A DNA stretch of 8,792 nucleotides from CAUZEO01 sp963578625 (GCA_963578625.1 CAUZEO010000223.1:1-8792); one strand, 5' to 3'. Counted from the first letter of the stretch, positions 1-6,792 are shown. Program-made: numbers and translations. The notes: generated from the sequence alone by a model not told the origin.

Positions 1-1382
1 GTCTCCTCGATCCAGGCGCAATCGGGCAGGATGTAGGGGATGCGGGGGGCCGCGGCCCGCTTCAGAAGATATCCTGTATTGTAGACAAAGAACGGGTCCC
101 GGCCGTGGGACTGCGTATACGTGCTGCGGCTCACCACGTCGCCGATCTTTGCGTACATGTTTATGTTATCGGGAATATAGGTCGAATCGATATTCAAGAA
201 GGTGAGGGTGTCGGGGGCCGCCGCGCGGTACTTGGCGGTCAATTGCTCCATGGCAAGGCCGAAAGCCCCCAGGCGCTCGGGCTCCGGCAGTTTCTGGAAC
301 TGCTCAACGTCGGGAGCCCGGTCGCAGGAGAAATCCTTGCCGTCCGGCTCGTCCCAGACGTAGTACGCGAAGACCGGGAGATCCAGCTCCTTCACCTTGT
401 CTATGATCTCTGTTTCCACCGAAACCCCCGCGCTGTCGCTGCAGCCCATGATCGCCTTGTAGTTGCGTCGCTTCAGCTCCTGCAGCAGCTCTACGGACAT
501 CCAGTGGCCGTACGTTGAAGAGAGGGAGAGATTGACCCGCGGGAGCTCGGGAAGGCTTTTGAAGAACTCGAGACGGAAGATCGCGCAGGGGAAGGTGCCG
601 CAGTCCCAGGCCCGAACCATGGAGGCGGTGGCCGCGCCGTCACCGGTCTCGACCTTTACGAGGTGGTAGCTGCCGTATCGCAAGGCCTCTCCCAGATGGA
701 GTTTCACGAGAGCCGTCCCGCGGTGGAAGTCCGGAGAGTAAAACGTGGCTCGGTCGGTGATATCCTCTCCGTCCCAGAATACCCTCGCCACGCTCGCCCC
801 GCTTCCGGCGTTCCTCGCGACGTAGATGTATACCTGGTCCATCTTGCGGTTGAAACTGACGTAGCCAAGGTCAATGGGGGGTATAACCGTCCTGCTCACT
901 CTGCACGTGATCTCCCTTTCTTTGCCGCGGGGCTTGGCGAGCGCCGAGAACGCCTCGAACCGGATCTCGCTCTCCTCGCTGTCGGGGAGACGTTTCAATC
1001 GGATGATTGCCTCCGCCATCTCGCCCGGAGGGATCAGATCCGGCAGAACGCGCCACCAGGGCACCGTGAGGTCCTCTCGCAGGTCCTCCACGGAGCGGCC
1101 GTCAACGGAGATCCCTTTGATCCTGACGGGAGTATCCCATCGGTTCCGGATATAGATGTGGAAATAGCCGCCCAGAAGCGCGTGCTTGGGGTGGTACTGT
1201 TCCGGAAAGGACCAGCCCTCGTACCAGGGCATGTCCAGCTTGTCCGTGATGACCATGTCCGGACTGAAGAAGGCCAGATCCACCCACTCATCGCCTTCAA
1301 AGGTGCTCTCAGCCGCCGCAAACGGCAGGAAAGCGCAACTGCAGAAAAAACCCGCACAGATTAGAACTCGGATACTGCTCAT
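1..1382 (-). CDS. Secreted glycosidase-like protein, N-terminal 460 codons (runs off left edge)
   Basis: The frame is open from an ATG at 1382 to the window boundary, so the C-terminus is outside. Residues 1-24 look like a Sec signal peptide: a hydrophobic core (VLICAGFF...AFLPF) followed by AAA-ES, which fits signal peptidase I. No proper lipobox precedes the Cys residues, so secretion or periplasmic location is favoured over a lipoprotein. Residues about 30-270 are rich in alternating hydrophobic/charged strands, suggesting beta-sandwich domains (for example GGYFHIYIRN at 71-80). From about 285 the pattern changes to alternating helices and strands, suggestive of a TIM barrel, with a WDEPD motif at 343-347 like the acidic strand-end motifs of glycoside hydrolases and DUF4091-type proteins. 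An in-frame ATG four codons upstream (1394) is an alternative start. The pseudopilin gene lies 357 nt upstream on the same strand. Existence of the gene is firm; the glycosidase role is inference from the fold pattern, and I do not recognise a named family. Confidence 0.85.
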   Translation of the reverse strand, partial: MSSIRVLICAGFFCSCAFLPFAAAESTFEGDEWVDLAFFSPDMVITDKLDMPWYEGWSFPEQYHPKHALLGGYFHIYIRNRWDTPVRIKGISVDGRSVEDLREDLTVPWWRVLPDLIPPGEMAEAIIRLKRLPDSEESEIRFEAFSALAKPRGKEREITCRVSRTVIPPIDLGYVSFNRKMDQVYIYVARNAGSGASVARVFWDGEDITDRATFYSPDFHRGTALVKLHLGEALRYGSYHLVKVETGDGAATASMVRAWDCGTFPCAIFRLEFFKSLPELPRVNLSLSSTYGHWMSVELLQELKRRNYKAIMGCSDSAGVSVETEIIDKVKELDLPVFAYYVWDEPDGKDFSCDRAPDVEQFQKLPEPERLGAFGLAMEQLTAKYRAAAPDTLTFLNIDSTYIPDNINMYAKIGDVVSRSTYTQSHGRDPFFVYNTGYLLKRAAAPRIPYILPDCAWIEE

Positions 1383-1739
1383 GACAACCCCCATCGTTTG
1401 GGTGGAATCGCGTGGAAAAGTGACTTCAATTTCATGCTCGTTTCGGTCTGCTATGGAAGCATTCGGGTCTTCCTGGCACCCCAGGTTGAAGATTCACGGA
1501 ATGTTGGTGATAACCAATCGTTTACAGCACCTATGCCCTCCAGCGCAAGGCCGCTGAGGCGCAGTCGTTTCCGGACGAACGCCACCCTGGGTTCACGGGC
1601 CTTGTTTGAGAAACAAGATCCGATTCCGGGCATAGGATCAGGTAACGTACGAACGTGGCAGCCGCCGCCAATCGCCGATGGCCGTGACGGTAGATGGATC
1701 GAGGCATGCTCGGGGGGGTGGTTCCTGGACAACGGCTCG
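1383..1739. other. Intergenic gap between pseudopilin and secreted glycosidase-like gene
   Basis: No convincing gene is seen. Frames open through it have no recognisable product and no good ribosome-binding site. It holds two short dyads. One is at 1601-1617: 7-bp arms around a 3-nt loop, with no T-run after it on either strand. The other is at 1504-1517: TTGGT/ACCAA arms around TGAT... on the plus strand, about 120 nt upstream of the 1382 start, and possibly an operator. The gap presumably carries the end of the pseudopilin transcript and/or the promoter of the downstream gene, but no clear -35/-10 pair was found. Confidence 0.5.
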
Positions 1740-2510
1740 CTAATCCCAGGGCCATCCATCAAACAGGGGGTTCTCGGTTGACCGATAACCAAATGGAAAA
1801 GGGGCTGCCGGCACCCAGGCTACGTGACCATCCGCCCAAGCGAAGTTATCGCCGCCATCGTGGGGCTGCTGGAGCCACAAATTGGGATGGCGCCCCGGAT
1901 CCTGTATGAACGCGCCCCGCGTCACGACGCTGTGCGACAAATCCATGAAGATTGCGGTTTTCACCGGACGAATAATCTCCGTCCTGCTGGTCGTCGGCCA
2001 GGGACCGTTCTCTCTCCAGTTCGCGGCATTCGGCCAGCCCGGGGAATGTGCCTGCTCGATCATCTGGCTGTAGCCATACCCCCAGCCGTCCCAGCCCGGG
2101 TTCTTTTCCTGTGCCGAAGGACAGTCGAAAAGGGGCGACAGTTTCACTCCCGGCTGCCAGCCGTTCACCTCCATAACCTCGGCGAGTGTCTCATACCACT
2201 TTCGGTGGCCCGGGATCCCCGCCGTCCACCCCACCCGGGGATAATAGCCGTCGTGGTCATTGATGTACTGCTCGCACGCCATGCCGATCTGTCTCAGGTT
2301 GTTGATGCAAAGGGCCCGCCGTCCCATCTCCTTCGCCCGTCGAACCGCCGGCACCAGCAGCGCGGCCAGGATGGCGATGATCGCAATCACTACCAGCAGT
2401 TCGATCAATGTAAATCCATTCGGGGCAATGTCGGCCCGGCGCGACGGCTGCCGCGCAGCCCGAGAAGATGTGCATGGGCGACAACAGCGGGGAATTGACA
2501 TTGCCTTCAT
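1740..2510 (-). CDS. Prepilin-type cleavage/methylation protein with H-x9-DG motif (pseudopilin)
   Basis: A complete 256-residue protein. A type IV prepilin/pseudopilin signature is explicit: cleavage is expected after Gly32 in PNG^FTLIE, with Phe33 as the new N-terminus and Glu37 at position +5. The hydrophobic stalk helix LLVVIAIIAILAALLVPA follows. The body has the usual CINNLRQIGMACEQYINDHDGYYP region (about 68-91). Near the C-terminus, His217 and Asp227-Gly228 form the H-x9-DG motif of the prepilin-processing-associated domain found in Planctomycetota, Verrucomicrobiota and Lentisphaerota. Such proteins should be cleaved by a prepilin peptidase and act with type II secretion or pilus-like machinery at the envelope; their individual roles are unknown. 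The leader is unusually long and basic, with three Cys at 9, 10 and 13. A second ATG at 2501, three codons in, has an AAGG motif 5 nt upstream and could be the real start. It lies upstream of the secreted glycosidase-like gene, a common pairing in these phyla. Confidence 0.93.
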   Translation of the reverse strand: MKAMSIPRCCRPCTSSRAARQPSRRADIAPNGFTLIELLVVIAIIAILAALLVPAVRRAKEMGRRALCINNLRQIGMACEQYINDHDGYYPRVGWTAGIPGHRKWYETLAEVMEVNGWQPGVKLSPLFDCPSAQEKNPGWDGWGYGYSQMIEQAHSPGWPNAANWRENGPWPTTSRTEIIRPVKTAIFMDLSHSVVTRGAFIQDPGRHPNLWLQQPHDGGDNFAWADGHVAWVPAAPFPFGYRSTENPLFDGWPWD

Positions 2511-2804
2511 CCCTCTGAGAATCTCGCGTGGCGTACGGCGAGTCGCAGCGCCTTTCGGACGTGGCGTTGAACCTTTGTATGCATCCCTTTAAATTTCTTT
2601 CTTCACGACGGACCCAATTGCCGCCTTGCCTCGTGGATAAGAATCCCAGAGCTTACCATATATTCTACGCTCCGCCCCTCTTGGATGCCGGCATGTTTTC
2701 GCGGTCATTCCTGTGTTGCCGGCTTCAAGACAGGACCGCTGCGCAGGGGGTGCGATCCCAATTAATTCAATTGAATTCGCCAGCACCATTCGCCTCTGTT
2801 GGGC
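2511..2804. other. Intergenic region upstream of the pseudopilin gene
   Basis: About 290 nt between the decayed paralog and the pseudopilin start. A short frame at 2589-2789 (minus) has no recognisable protein features and is not called. The region is more AT-rich than its surroundings around 2576-2600, 2655-2670 and 2758-2780. It probably carries the pseudopilin promoter and 5' leader. An AT-rich stretch on the minus strand near 2660-2666 could be a -10 element, but no matching -35 element is clear. Confidence 0.5.
2764..2777. promoter_or_regulatory. Perfect 14-bp AT-rich palindrome, possible operator
   Basis: The sequence AATTCAATTGAATT reads the same on both strands. It lies in GC-rich DNA between the remnant GH32-like paralog and the pseudopilin gene, about 250 nt upstream of the pseudopilin start. 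A binding site for a dimeric regulator is possible, but only the symmetry is seen. AT-rich palindromes also arise by chance. Confidence 0.25.
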
Positions 2805-3154
2805 TCATATTCTCTCTATCGGATCAGGGGTGTAAGTATACCACAGGCCGCAGTCGATCCGGAACGCGTAGATCCGATCAGGGTGAGCGGGCCCGGCTTG
2901 TACTTTCCCGTCCAGTTCTCGCCGTCCTCGCGGGTGACAGTGTACATGTCGTCCCGCGCGGACTTGTTCCATTCTTCATCCGGATAATCGCCGGCCCAGG
3001 CCTCGTAGAGCTTGTTGATCACGTTGTAATGCGTCGCGTCGGAGTCGGGCGAGTACCAGTCGAACACCTTCACCAATTTCGCAGGCGGAAAGACCCGGTC
3101 GACATCACATCTCGCATCGATGAACCAGTCGTCGAGGAAAAGAAATGATTTCAC
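2805..3154 (-). pseudogene. Internally deleted, frameshifted paralog of the GH32-like beta-propeller gene
   Basis: From a GTG at 3154, 94 codons align without gaps to residues 1-94 of the complete gene at 5113-6567, with 72 of 94 identical by my count (shared FLFLDDWFIDA, FDWYSPDSDATH, NKLYEAWAG, EDGENWTGK). At about 2874 the sequence jumps straight to the codons for the last 22 residues (IYAFRIDCGLWYTYTP.PIERI), ending in TGA at 2805-2807, but in another frame. Read from the 5' part, translation runs into unrelated residues and stops at 2816. Relative to the full gene about 1105 nt are missing, not a multiple of three. All propeller blades after the first and nearly all of the C-terminal domain are gone, so the product cannot be a functional enzyme. 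An AGGGG about 8 nt before the GTG may still allow translation of a 113-residue peptide. The frame extends upstream to 3235, but homology begins at 3154. Confidence 0.9.
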
Positions 3155-3173
3155 TGTTTCACCCCTGTTCGGC

Positions 3174-3197
3174 CCCCACCGAGCTTGCTCGGTGGGG
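3174..3197. terminator. Perfect GC-rich stem-loop between MBL gene and the remnant paralog
   Basis: Two 11-nt arms (CCCCACCGAGC and GCTCGGTGGGG) are exact reverse complements separated by 2 nt; in RNA the loop would open to about 4 nt. The structure sits about 40 nt after the stop codon of the MBL gene and 20 nt before the GTG of the remnant paralog. No T-run follows on either strand, so it is not a textbook intrinsic terminator. It may act as an mRNA 3'-end stabiliser or attenuator, or be one copy of a dispersed palindromic repeat. It could separate expression of the intact pair from the broken copy. Confidence 0.45.
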
Positions 3198-3236
3198 CGT
3201 CTTCGATTGGCCGGTAGACGAGTGAAATAGAGCACA

Positions 3237-5108
3237 TTACCACGCCGGTCCCCCGACCGTCATCAACGCTTCCGCCACCTGGCCGAATGGCCGGCCTTCC
3301 ACGTCCAGTTCCAGCGCGAACGGCTGGCGGCGGCATGGGCCATCTGGAGTGATCTCCAAGACATGCTCCACCTCGGCACGCCCGGGCGCGGGCAGAGTTG
3401 CAGATGTGCCCTGCCAGCCCGTTGGGCCAACCAGGCGTACTGCCAGCATCGCTTCGCGAGGCAGCGGATTTCGCACCGTCACACGAACCGAAGCCGGTCC
3501 CGGTTCGGCAAGATGCAGGCGATAGGGCCAGATCCAGCCACACCAGCTATCCATGTTGAAATGCGATTCGTTCTCTGCCAGGGGCATGGCCTGCTCGTGA
3601 CTTTCGCGAACCTCACGGGCCCAGCCATCCGCCATCGCCTGGAGTTGATCATCGTTCGCCGTCGGGCTGATATGGCCGCCGATGAAAATGTCCGGCTTCC
3701 ATCGGGCCAGCCAGCGTGCGCTTTGCTCAAAACCGTCCAACAGGGCGCCGTTGCGATAGACAAAACTGTGGATGATCGGGTTGCTCTCAGACGGCGCCTC
3801 GTATTCACGCTGAAAGATGTACTGATCGCCCACATGGGCGATCCGCTTGCCGTCGACCTCGAATCCGATGAGCGCCGCGAATCGGGTGTGCCCGCTCATC
3901 GGGGCAAAATGGAATTCATATTCCTCCCATCGAACCGTCTCGTCCACGCCGAATCGGCGATCCACCTTGATCGGTGCGGTCATCGTGCACGGGAATGTAT
4001 GAGCCTGTGGCTGTTCGACCAGATCGGCAAAGGTATCCGCCGCCCAGCATTCGGTGCCGTACAGGCGCTGCAGCATGGGCACGCCGATGACATGGTCATC
4101 ATGGAAATGACTCAGCAGCACCACGTCGATCCGATCGATCCCGAATTGCTTTTTCAATGCATCCACCGAGTGCAGGAGCGGCCGGCGATTATCCTGCTTG
4201 GGATAACGCGCCATGCCTACGGGAAACCAGAGATAGCCATAGTCCAGCGCCATGGCCTTCCCTGATTCGCTGATGAGCAGCCAGGTGTAGGCGTTGGTGC
4301 AACGATTGAAGTAAAGGTGCTCGGTCACCTGGACCAGCGGATCGCCGTGCAGCAGGTCCAGGCGCTCCTCCATGGGCAGTCCGCCGAAGTAGGTTTCCCG
4401 CTTGCGGCATAGGGTGCGCAGATTGTCCTGCAACTGCGAGAGCGCCGCATCGACCCGGTCGAGGATCGGTTCGCCGAGACTGGGCAGCAACGCGTCCGGT
4501 GTTCGCTGCCGCAACACCTGCGCCGAGTAGTAGACGTTGGCCAGGCCGGGTACATCGCAATAGTCATACTGCAAAGGCGCTACGCGGGGCACGCGGCCGG
4601 GCGAGTGAATGGTCTCGCCGCTGAAGACGGCCTGCATGCCGGCCTGCGGCAGCCTGATGCCGAATCCGATCTGTGACATCGGCGCGCCCGGCAGCGGGAT
4701 GATCTCGATGGACAGGCCGGCGATCTCAACCGTCGCATAGTCGTGAAGAACGCCGGCAAGCGGCACCGCCTCAATCGGGCTGAACTGATCCCATTCGCAG
4801 TCATAGATCATATAGGATCTGCGTTCGCGAAAGTGCTGGGCCGGATCGATGTACTTTTCCTGATCATGCTCGCCGACATAAACCGGGATGCCCGCAGCCG
4901 CAGCCCGAAGGGCGCCGGCGCTGTGGTCGCGGAAATAGTGTGTCAGCAGGACGGCGGCCGGGGGTTCCGGCAGCTGATCGACGTGATCGAGCCAGCGACC
5001 GGTACCCGCGTCAATGATCAATGTGCCGCCCGGAGCCTGGACGGCGTACACGTTGCAACTGTCGACGAACCGCCAAAGACCGGGCAGAATCTCGTTCCAT
5101 TCGGTCAG
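3237..5108 (-). CDS. Tandem metallo-beta-lactamase-fold hydrolase with C-terminal beta-sandwich
   Basis: Numbering is from a proposed CTG start at 5108 (623 residues). Domain 1 (about 7-215) has an MBL fold but a decayed site: THYFRDH at 56-62 has Phe where the second His belongs, PGAP at 140-143 replaces PGH, and SGE at 163-165 replaces GD. Domain 2 (about 258-481) has the full ligand set: H334, H336, D338, H339, H407 (SGHT), D428 (GDQ) and H479 (GGH). It should bind two metals and hydrolyse an ester, lactone, thioester or phospho-ester; the substrate is unknown. Residues about 530-623 form a beta-sandwich resembling NEW3-type domains. No signal peptide is seen, so it is probably cytosolic. 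It starts 4 nt after the stop of the GH32-like gene, indicating one operon. No ATG, GTG or TTG begins the conserved N-terminus. Options are CTG at 5108 (AGGA 9 nt upstream), an overlapping ATG at 5189, or a lost ATG. The family is sure; the start is not. Confidence 0.9.
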   Translation of the reverse strand: MTEWNEILPGLWRFVDSCNVYAVQAPGGTLIIDAGTGRWLDHVDQLPEPPAAVLLTHYFRDHSAGALRAAAAGIPVYVGEHDQEKYIDPAQHFRERRSYMIYDCEWDQFSPIEAVPLAGVLHDYATVEIAGLSIEIIPLPGAPMSQIGFGIRLPQAGMQAVFSGETIHSPGRVPRVAPLQYDYCDVPGLANVYYSAQVLRQRTPDALLPSLGEPILDRVDAALSQLQDNLRTLCRKRETYFGGLPMEERLDLLHGDPLVQVTEHLYFNRCTNAYTWLLISESGKAMALDYGYLWFPVGMARYPKQDNRRPLLHSVDALKKQFGIDRIDVVLLSHFHDDHVIGVPMLQRLYGTECWAADTFADLVEQPQAHTFPCTMTAPIKVDRRFGVDETVRWEEYEFHFAPMSGHTRFAALIGFEVDGKRIAHVGDQYIFQREYEAPSESNPIIHSFVYRNGALLDGFEQSARWLARWKPDIFIGGHISPTANDDQLQAMADGWAREVRESHEQAMPLAENESHFNMDSWCGWIWPYRLHLAEPGPASVRVTVRNPLPREAMLAVRLVGPTGWQGTSATLPAPGRAEVEHVLEITPDGPCRRQPFALELDVEGRPFGQVAEALMTVGGPAW

Positions 5109-5112
5109 GGTT

Positions 5113-6567
5113 CTATATCCTTTCGATCGGTTCCGGGGTGTAGGTGTACCAGAGGCCGCAGTCGATCCGGAACGCGTAGATCCGGGCATCCATGAAGAGA
5201 AAATCGAGCCGGATCTTTTCCTTGCCGACGAAATCCGCGAGGTTCTTCCCGTCCCTCCAGCGCACCGCGCCGTAGATCTCATCGCCCTCCAGCGGGATGC
5301 AGTCGTCGAAGGTGTACCCCGCGATGGGTTTGCGGTCGATATCACTCGCCTGCACCCGGACGCAGCCCACCCCTCCCGCGTTGTAGTTCAACGTCAGTTC
5401 CCCGTCGTTCAGCCAGAGCGGACGGGTGCTGAAGCGCCCCCACCCCGTTGCTTCAAGGTAGCAGAAGCCGTCGTGGCGCAGGGAGTGGCGGACCAGCGTG
5501 CGCACGTTGCGCGGATAGCCATCCGGGGCCACGCCGTGGTTGACCGTATACCCCTTGGAAAAGAAATTGATCGTGCCGTCCTTGTCCACGTCGATGGTTT
5601 TGCAGTACATCGCTCCGCCGAGGTATGTACCCGGATCGCCCCGTGGAATCAGCACATGCCGCCGGTCCGGCCGCCACCAGGACTGCCCGTCATACGAGTA
5701 GGCGAGCTTCACGTCGACGGTCCCGAGCCACTTCGCCGTGCCCTGATCGGCGAAGGCAAGGGCCTCTCCTCCCTCCGCTACCGGGGTTCGGTAGTAATTC
5801 ACCGCGCCGAAGAGGTACTCGTCCTCGTACACGAGGGCCGGCATCCCGTAGAACTGCATGCACGGTCCATCGGTCTCCTCCGGGTGCACGATAACCCGGG
5901 GATCGGTCCAGTGTTCGAGGTCCTCGGACTCCACCATCGCGACGCGGCGGTCCAGGTTCCACGGGCGACAGATGACCTGCCACTTCTTGATGATTGGGTT
6001 GTAAATGATGTTGTTGCAAGTATCCGCCCCGTTGGGGCGCCCAAACCACTGATGCCGCATGTCGGCGGTCCAGTGGATCCCGTCCGGTGAGCAGGCTACC
6101 AGGCCCACGCCGCCCTCGATCTCGCCAATGGCGGAGATGTGCCGGGCAAACGGCCACACAATGCACTTGTACCGGCGGTCAGGATCCGGATCCCACCGGT
6201 CGTCAAACTCCAGGCCGTGCCAGCGATCCTTGTCCCTTCGGTCGGGGAGCTCCGTCATTCGCAGGGGTTTCCCGGGGGGCGGGTCGCCTATGAGCGTGAC
6301 CTTTCCCGCCTCGCGCTTTCCCGTCCAGTTCTCCCCGTCTTCGCTGGTCACCAGGTACATGTCGTCCGGCACGGTCGTCGTCCATTCTTCGTACGGCCCC
6401 GGACCGGCCCAGGCCTCGTAGAGCTTGTTCGTCACGTTGAAGTGCGTGGCGTCGGAATCGGGCGAGTACCAGTCGAAAACCTTTTCCAGCTTCGCGGGCG
6501 GATAGACCCGGTCCACGTCACACTTCGCATCGATAAACCAGTCATCGAGAAACAGAAACAGCTTCAT
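5113..6567 (-). CDS. Cytosolic five-bladed beta-propeller protein, GH32/GH43-like
   Basis: A complete 484-residue protein with no signal peptide. It opens with a short hydrophobic strand and a double Asp (LFLFLDDWFID, residues 3-13), as in many glycoside hydrolase-like propellers of Planctomycetota and Lentisphaerota. Blade motifs of the S-x-D-x-x-x-W type recur at 75-81 (SEDGENW), 160-166 (SPDGIHW), 214-220 (SEDLEHW) and 291-297 (SYDGQSW). Other typical elements are DPDRRYKC at 128-135 and MQFYGMPALVYEDEYLFG at 237-254. The region after about 385 looks like the C-terminal beta-sandwich of GH32-type proteins. The canonical GH32 motifs (NDPNG, RDP, EC) are absent, so substrate and even catalysis are open; a glycosidase or glycan phosphorylase-like role is inference. 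The ATG at 6567 has AGGGAG 8 nt upstream. The gene leads a two-gene unit with the MBL protein and has a broken paralog at 2805-3154. Confidence 0.88.
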   Translation of the reverse strand: MKLFLFLDDWFIDAKCDVDRVYPPAKLEKVFDWYSPDSDATHFNVTNKLYEAWAGPGPYEEWTTTVPDDMYLVTSEDGENWTGKREAGKVTLIGDPPPGKPLRMTELPDRRDKDRWHGLEFDDRWDPDPDRRYKCIVWPFARHISAIGEIEGGVGLVACSPDGIHWTADMRHQWFGRPNGADTCNNIIYNPIIKKWQVICRPWNLDRRVAMVESEDLEHWTDPRVIVHPEETDGPCMQFYGMPALVYEDEYLFGAVNYYRTPVAEGGEALAFADQGTAKWLGTVDVKLAYSYDGQSWWRPDRRHVLIPRGDPGTYLGGAMYCKTIDVDKDGTINFFSKGYTVNHGVAPDGYPRNVRTLVRHSLRHDGFCYLEATGWGRFSTRPLWLNDGELTLNYNAGGVGCVRVQASDIDRKPIAGYTFDDCIPLEGDEIYGAVRWRDGKNLADFVGKEKIRLDFLFMDARIYAFRIDCGLWYTYTPEPIERI

Positions 6568-6575
6568 AGAGGCAA

Positions 6576-6581
6576 CTCCCT
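6576..6581 (-). promoter_or_regulatory. Ribosome binding site of the GH32-like gene
   Basis: AGGGAG on the minus strand, 8 nt before the ATG at 6567. It supports that start over any internal Met. Confidence 0.65.
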
Positions 6582-6689
6582 TTGCCGCGATGAGTATCGC
6601 ATCAGCAACGGATGGGCAAACAATTTTGGTCGTGTAGCGAGGGCAGGCCCGGATTTGATGGAGAACGCGCTGAGTGACGAATCAAGTCC

Positions 6690-6792
6690 GAATGTCGAAA
6701 TCCCAAGTCGGTTCCGATCCCTCCGGGAACATCATTCGGGTGCGGGTCGCTGGGAATTCAATCTTTTTTGGGGCTTGGGTATTTCGTCATTC
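6690..6792. repeat. Imperfect inverted repeat with GACGAA-type motifs
   Basis: The arm at 6690-6707 (GAATGTCGAAATCCCAAG) matches the reverse complement of 6774-6792 with one mismatch and one inserted base, leaving a spacer of 66 nt. The right arm continues into a tandem 7-mer, TTCGTCA twice at 6783-6796. A further GACGAA occurs outside the left arm at 6676-6681. The structure lies wholly between two divergent genes. It could be a small non-autonomous repeat element or a folded leader. No terminal duplication or transposase is visible. Confidence 0.5.

Noticed and set aside
663..1364. Plus-strand open frame of 233 codons
   Set aside because: It is antisense to the secreted glycosidase-like gene, which has a signal peptide and uninterrupted reading to the window edge.
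1315..1382. Lipoprotein signal in the glycosidase-like protein (Cys at residues 9, 14 and 16)
   Set aside because: None of the Cys residues is preceded by a proper lipobox, whereas a good AAA cleavage site follows at residue 24.
1601..1617. Hairpin CTTGTTT-GAG-AAACAAG as terminator of the pseudopilin gene
   Set aside because: The arms are exact but AT-rich and short, there is no T-run on either strand, and it lies more than 120 nt past the stop.
2589..2789. Short minus-strand frame of 66 codons upstream of the pseudopilin gene
   Set aside because: No recognisable domain, no convincing ribosome-binding site, and it lies in probable promoter DNA.
3155..3235. Upstream part of the remnant's open frame, starting at an ATG at 3235
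   Set aside because: Homology to the full paralog begins exactly at the GTG at 3154. The upstream residues are basic and low in information, and they span the stem-loop.
5109..5345. In-frame upstream extension of the MBL gene giving a 702-residue protein
   Set aside because: The extra 79 residues are the out-of-frame reading of the GH32-like C-terminus (Ser/Arg/Thr/Gly-rich, no MBL-like features). The overlapping GH32-like frame is clearly the real one here.
5014..6090. Long plus-strand open frame of 358 codons opposite the GH32-like gene
   Set aside because: It is antisense to a gene with clear domain motifs, its product has no recognisable features, and it is explained by GC-rich codon bias.
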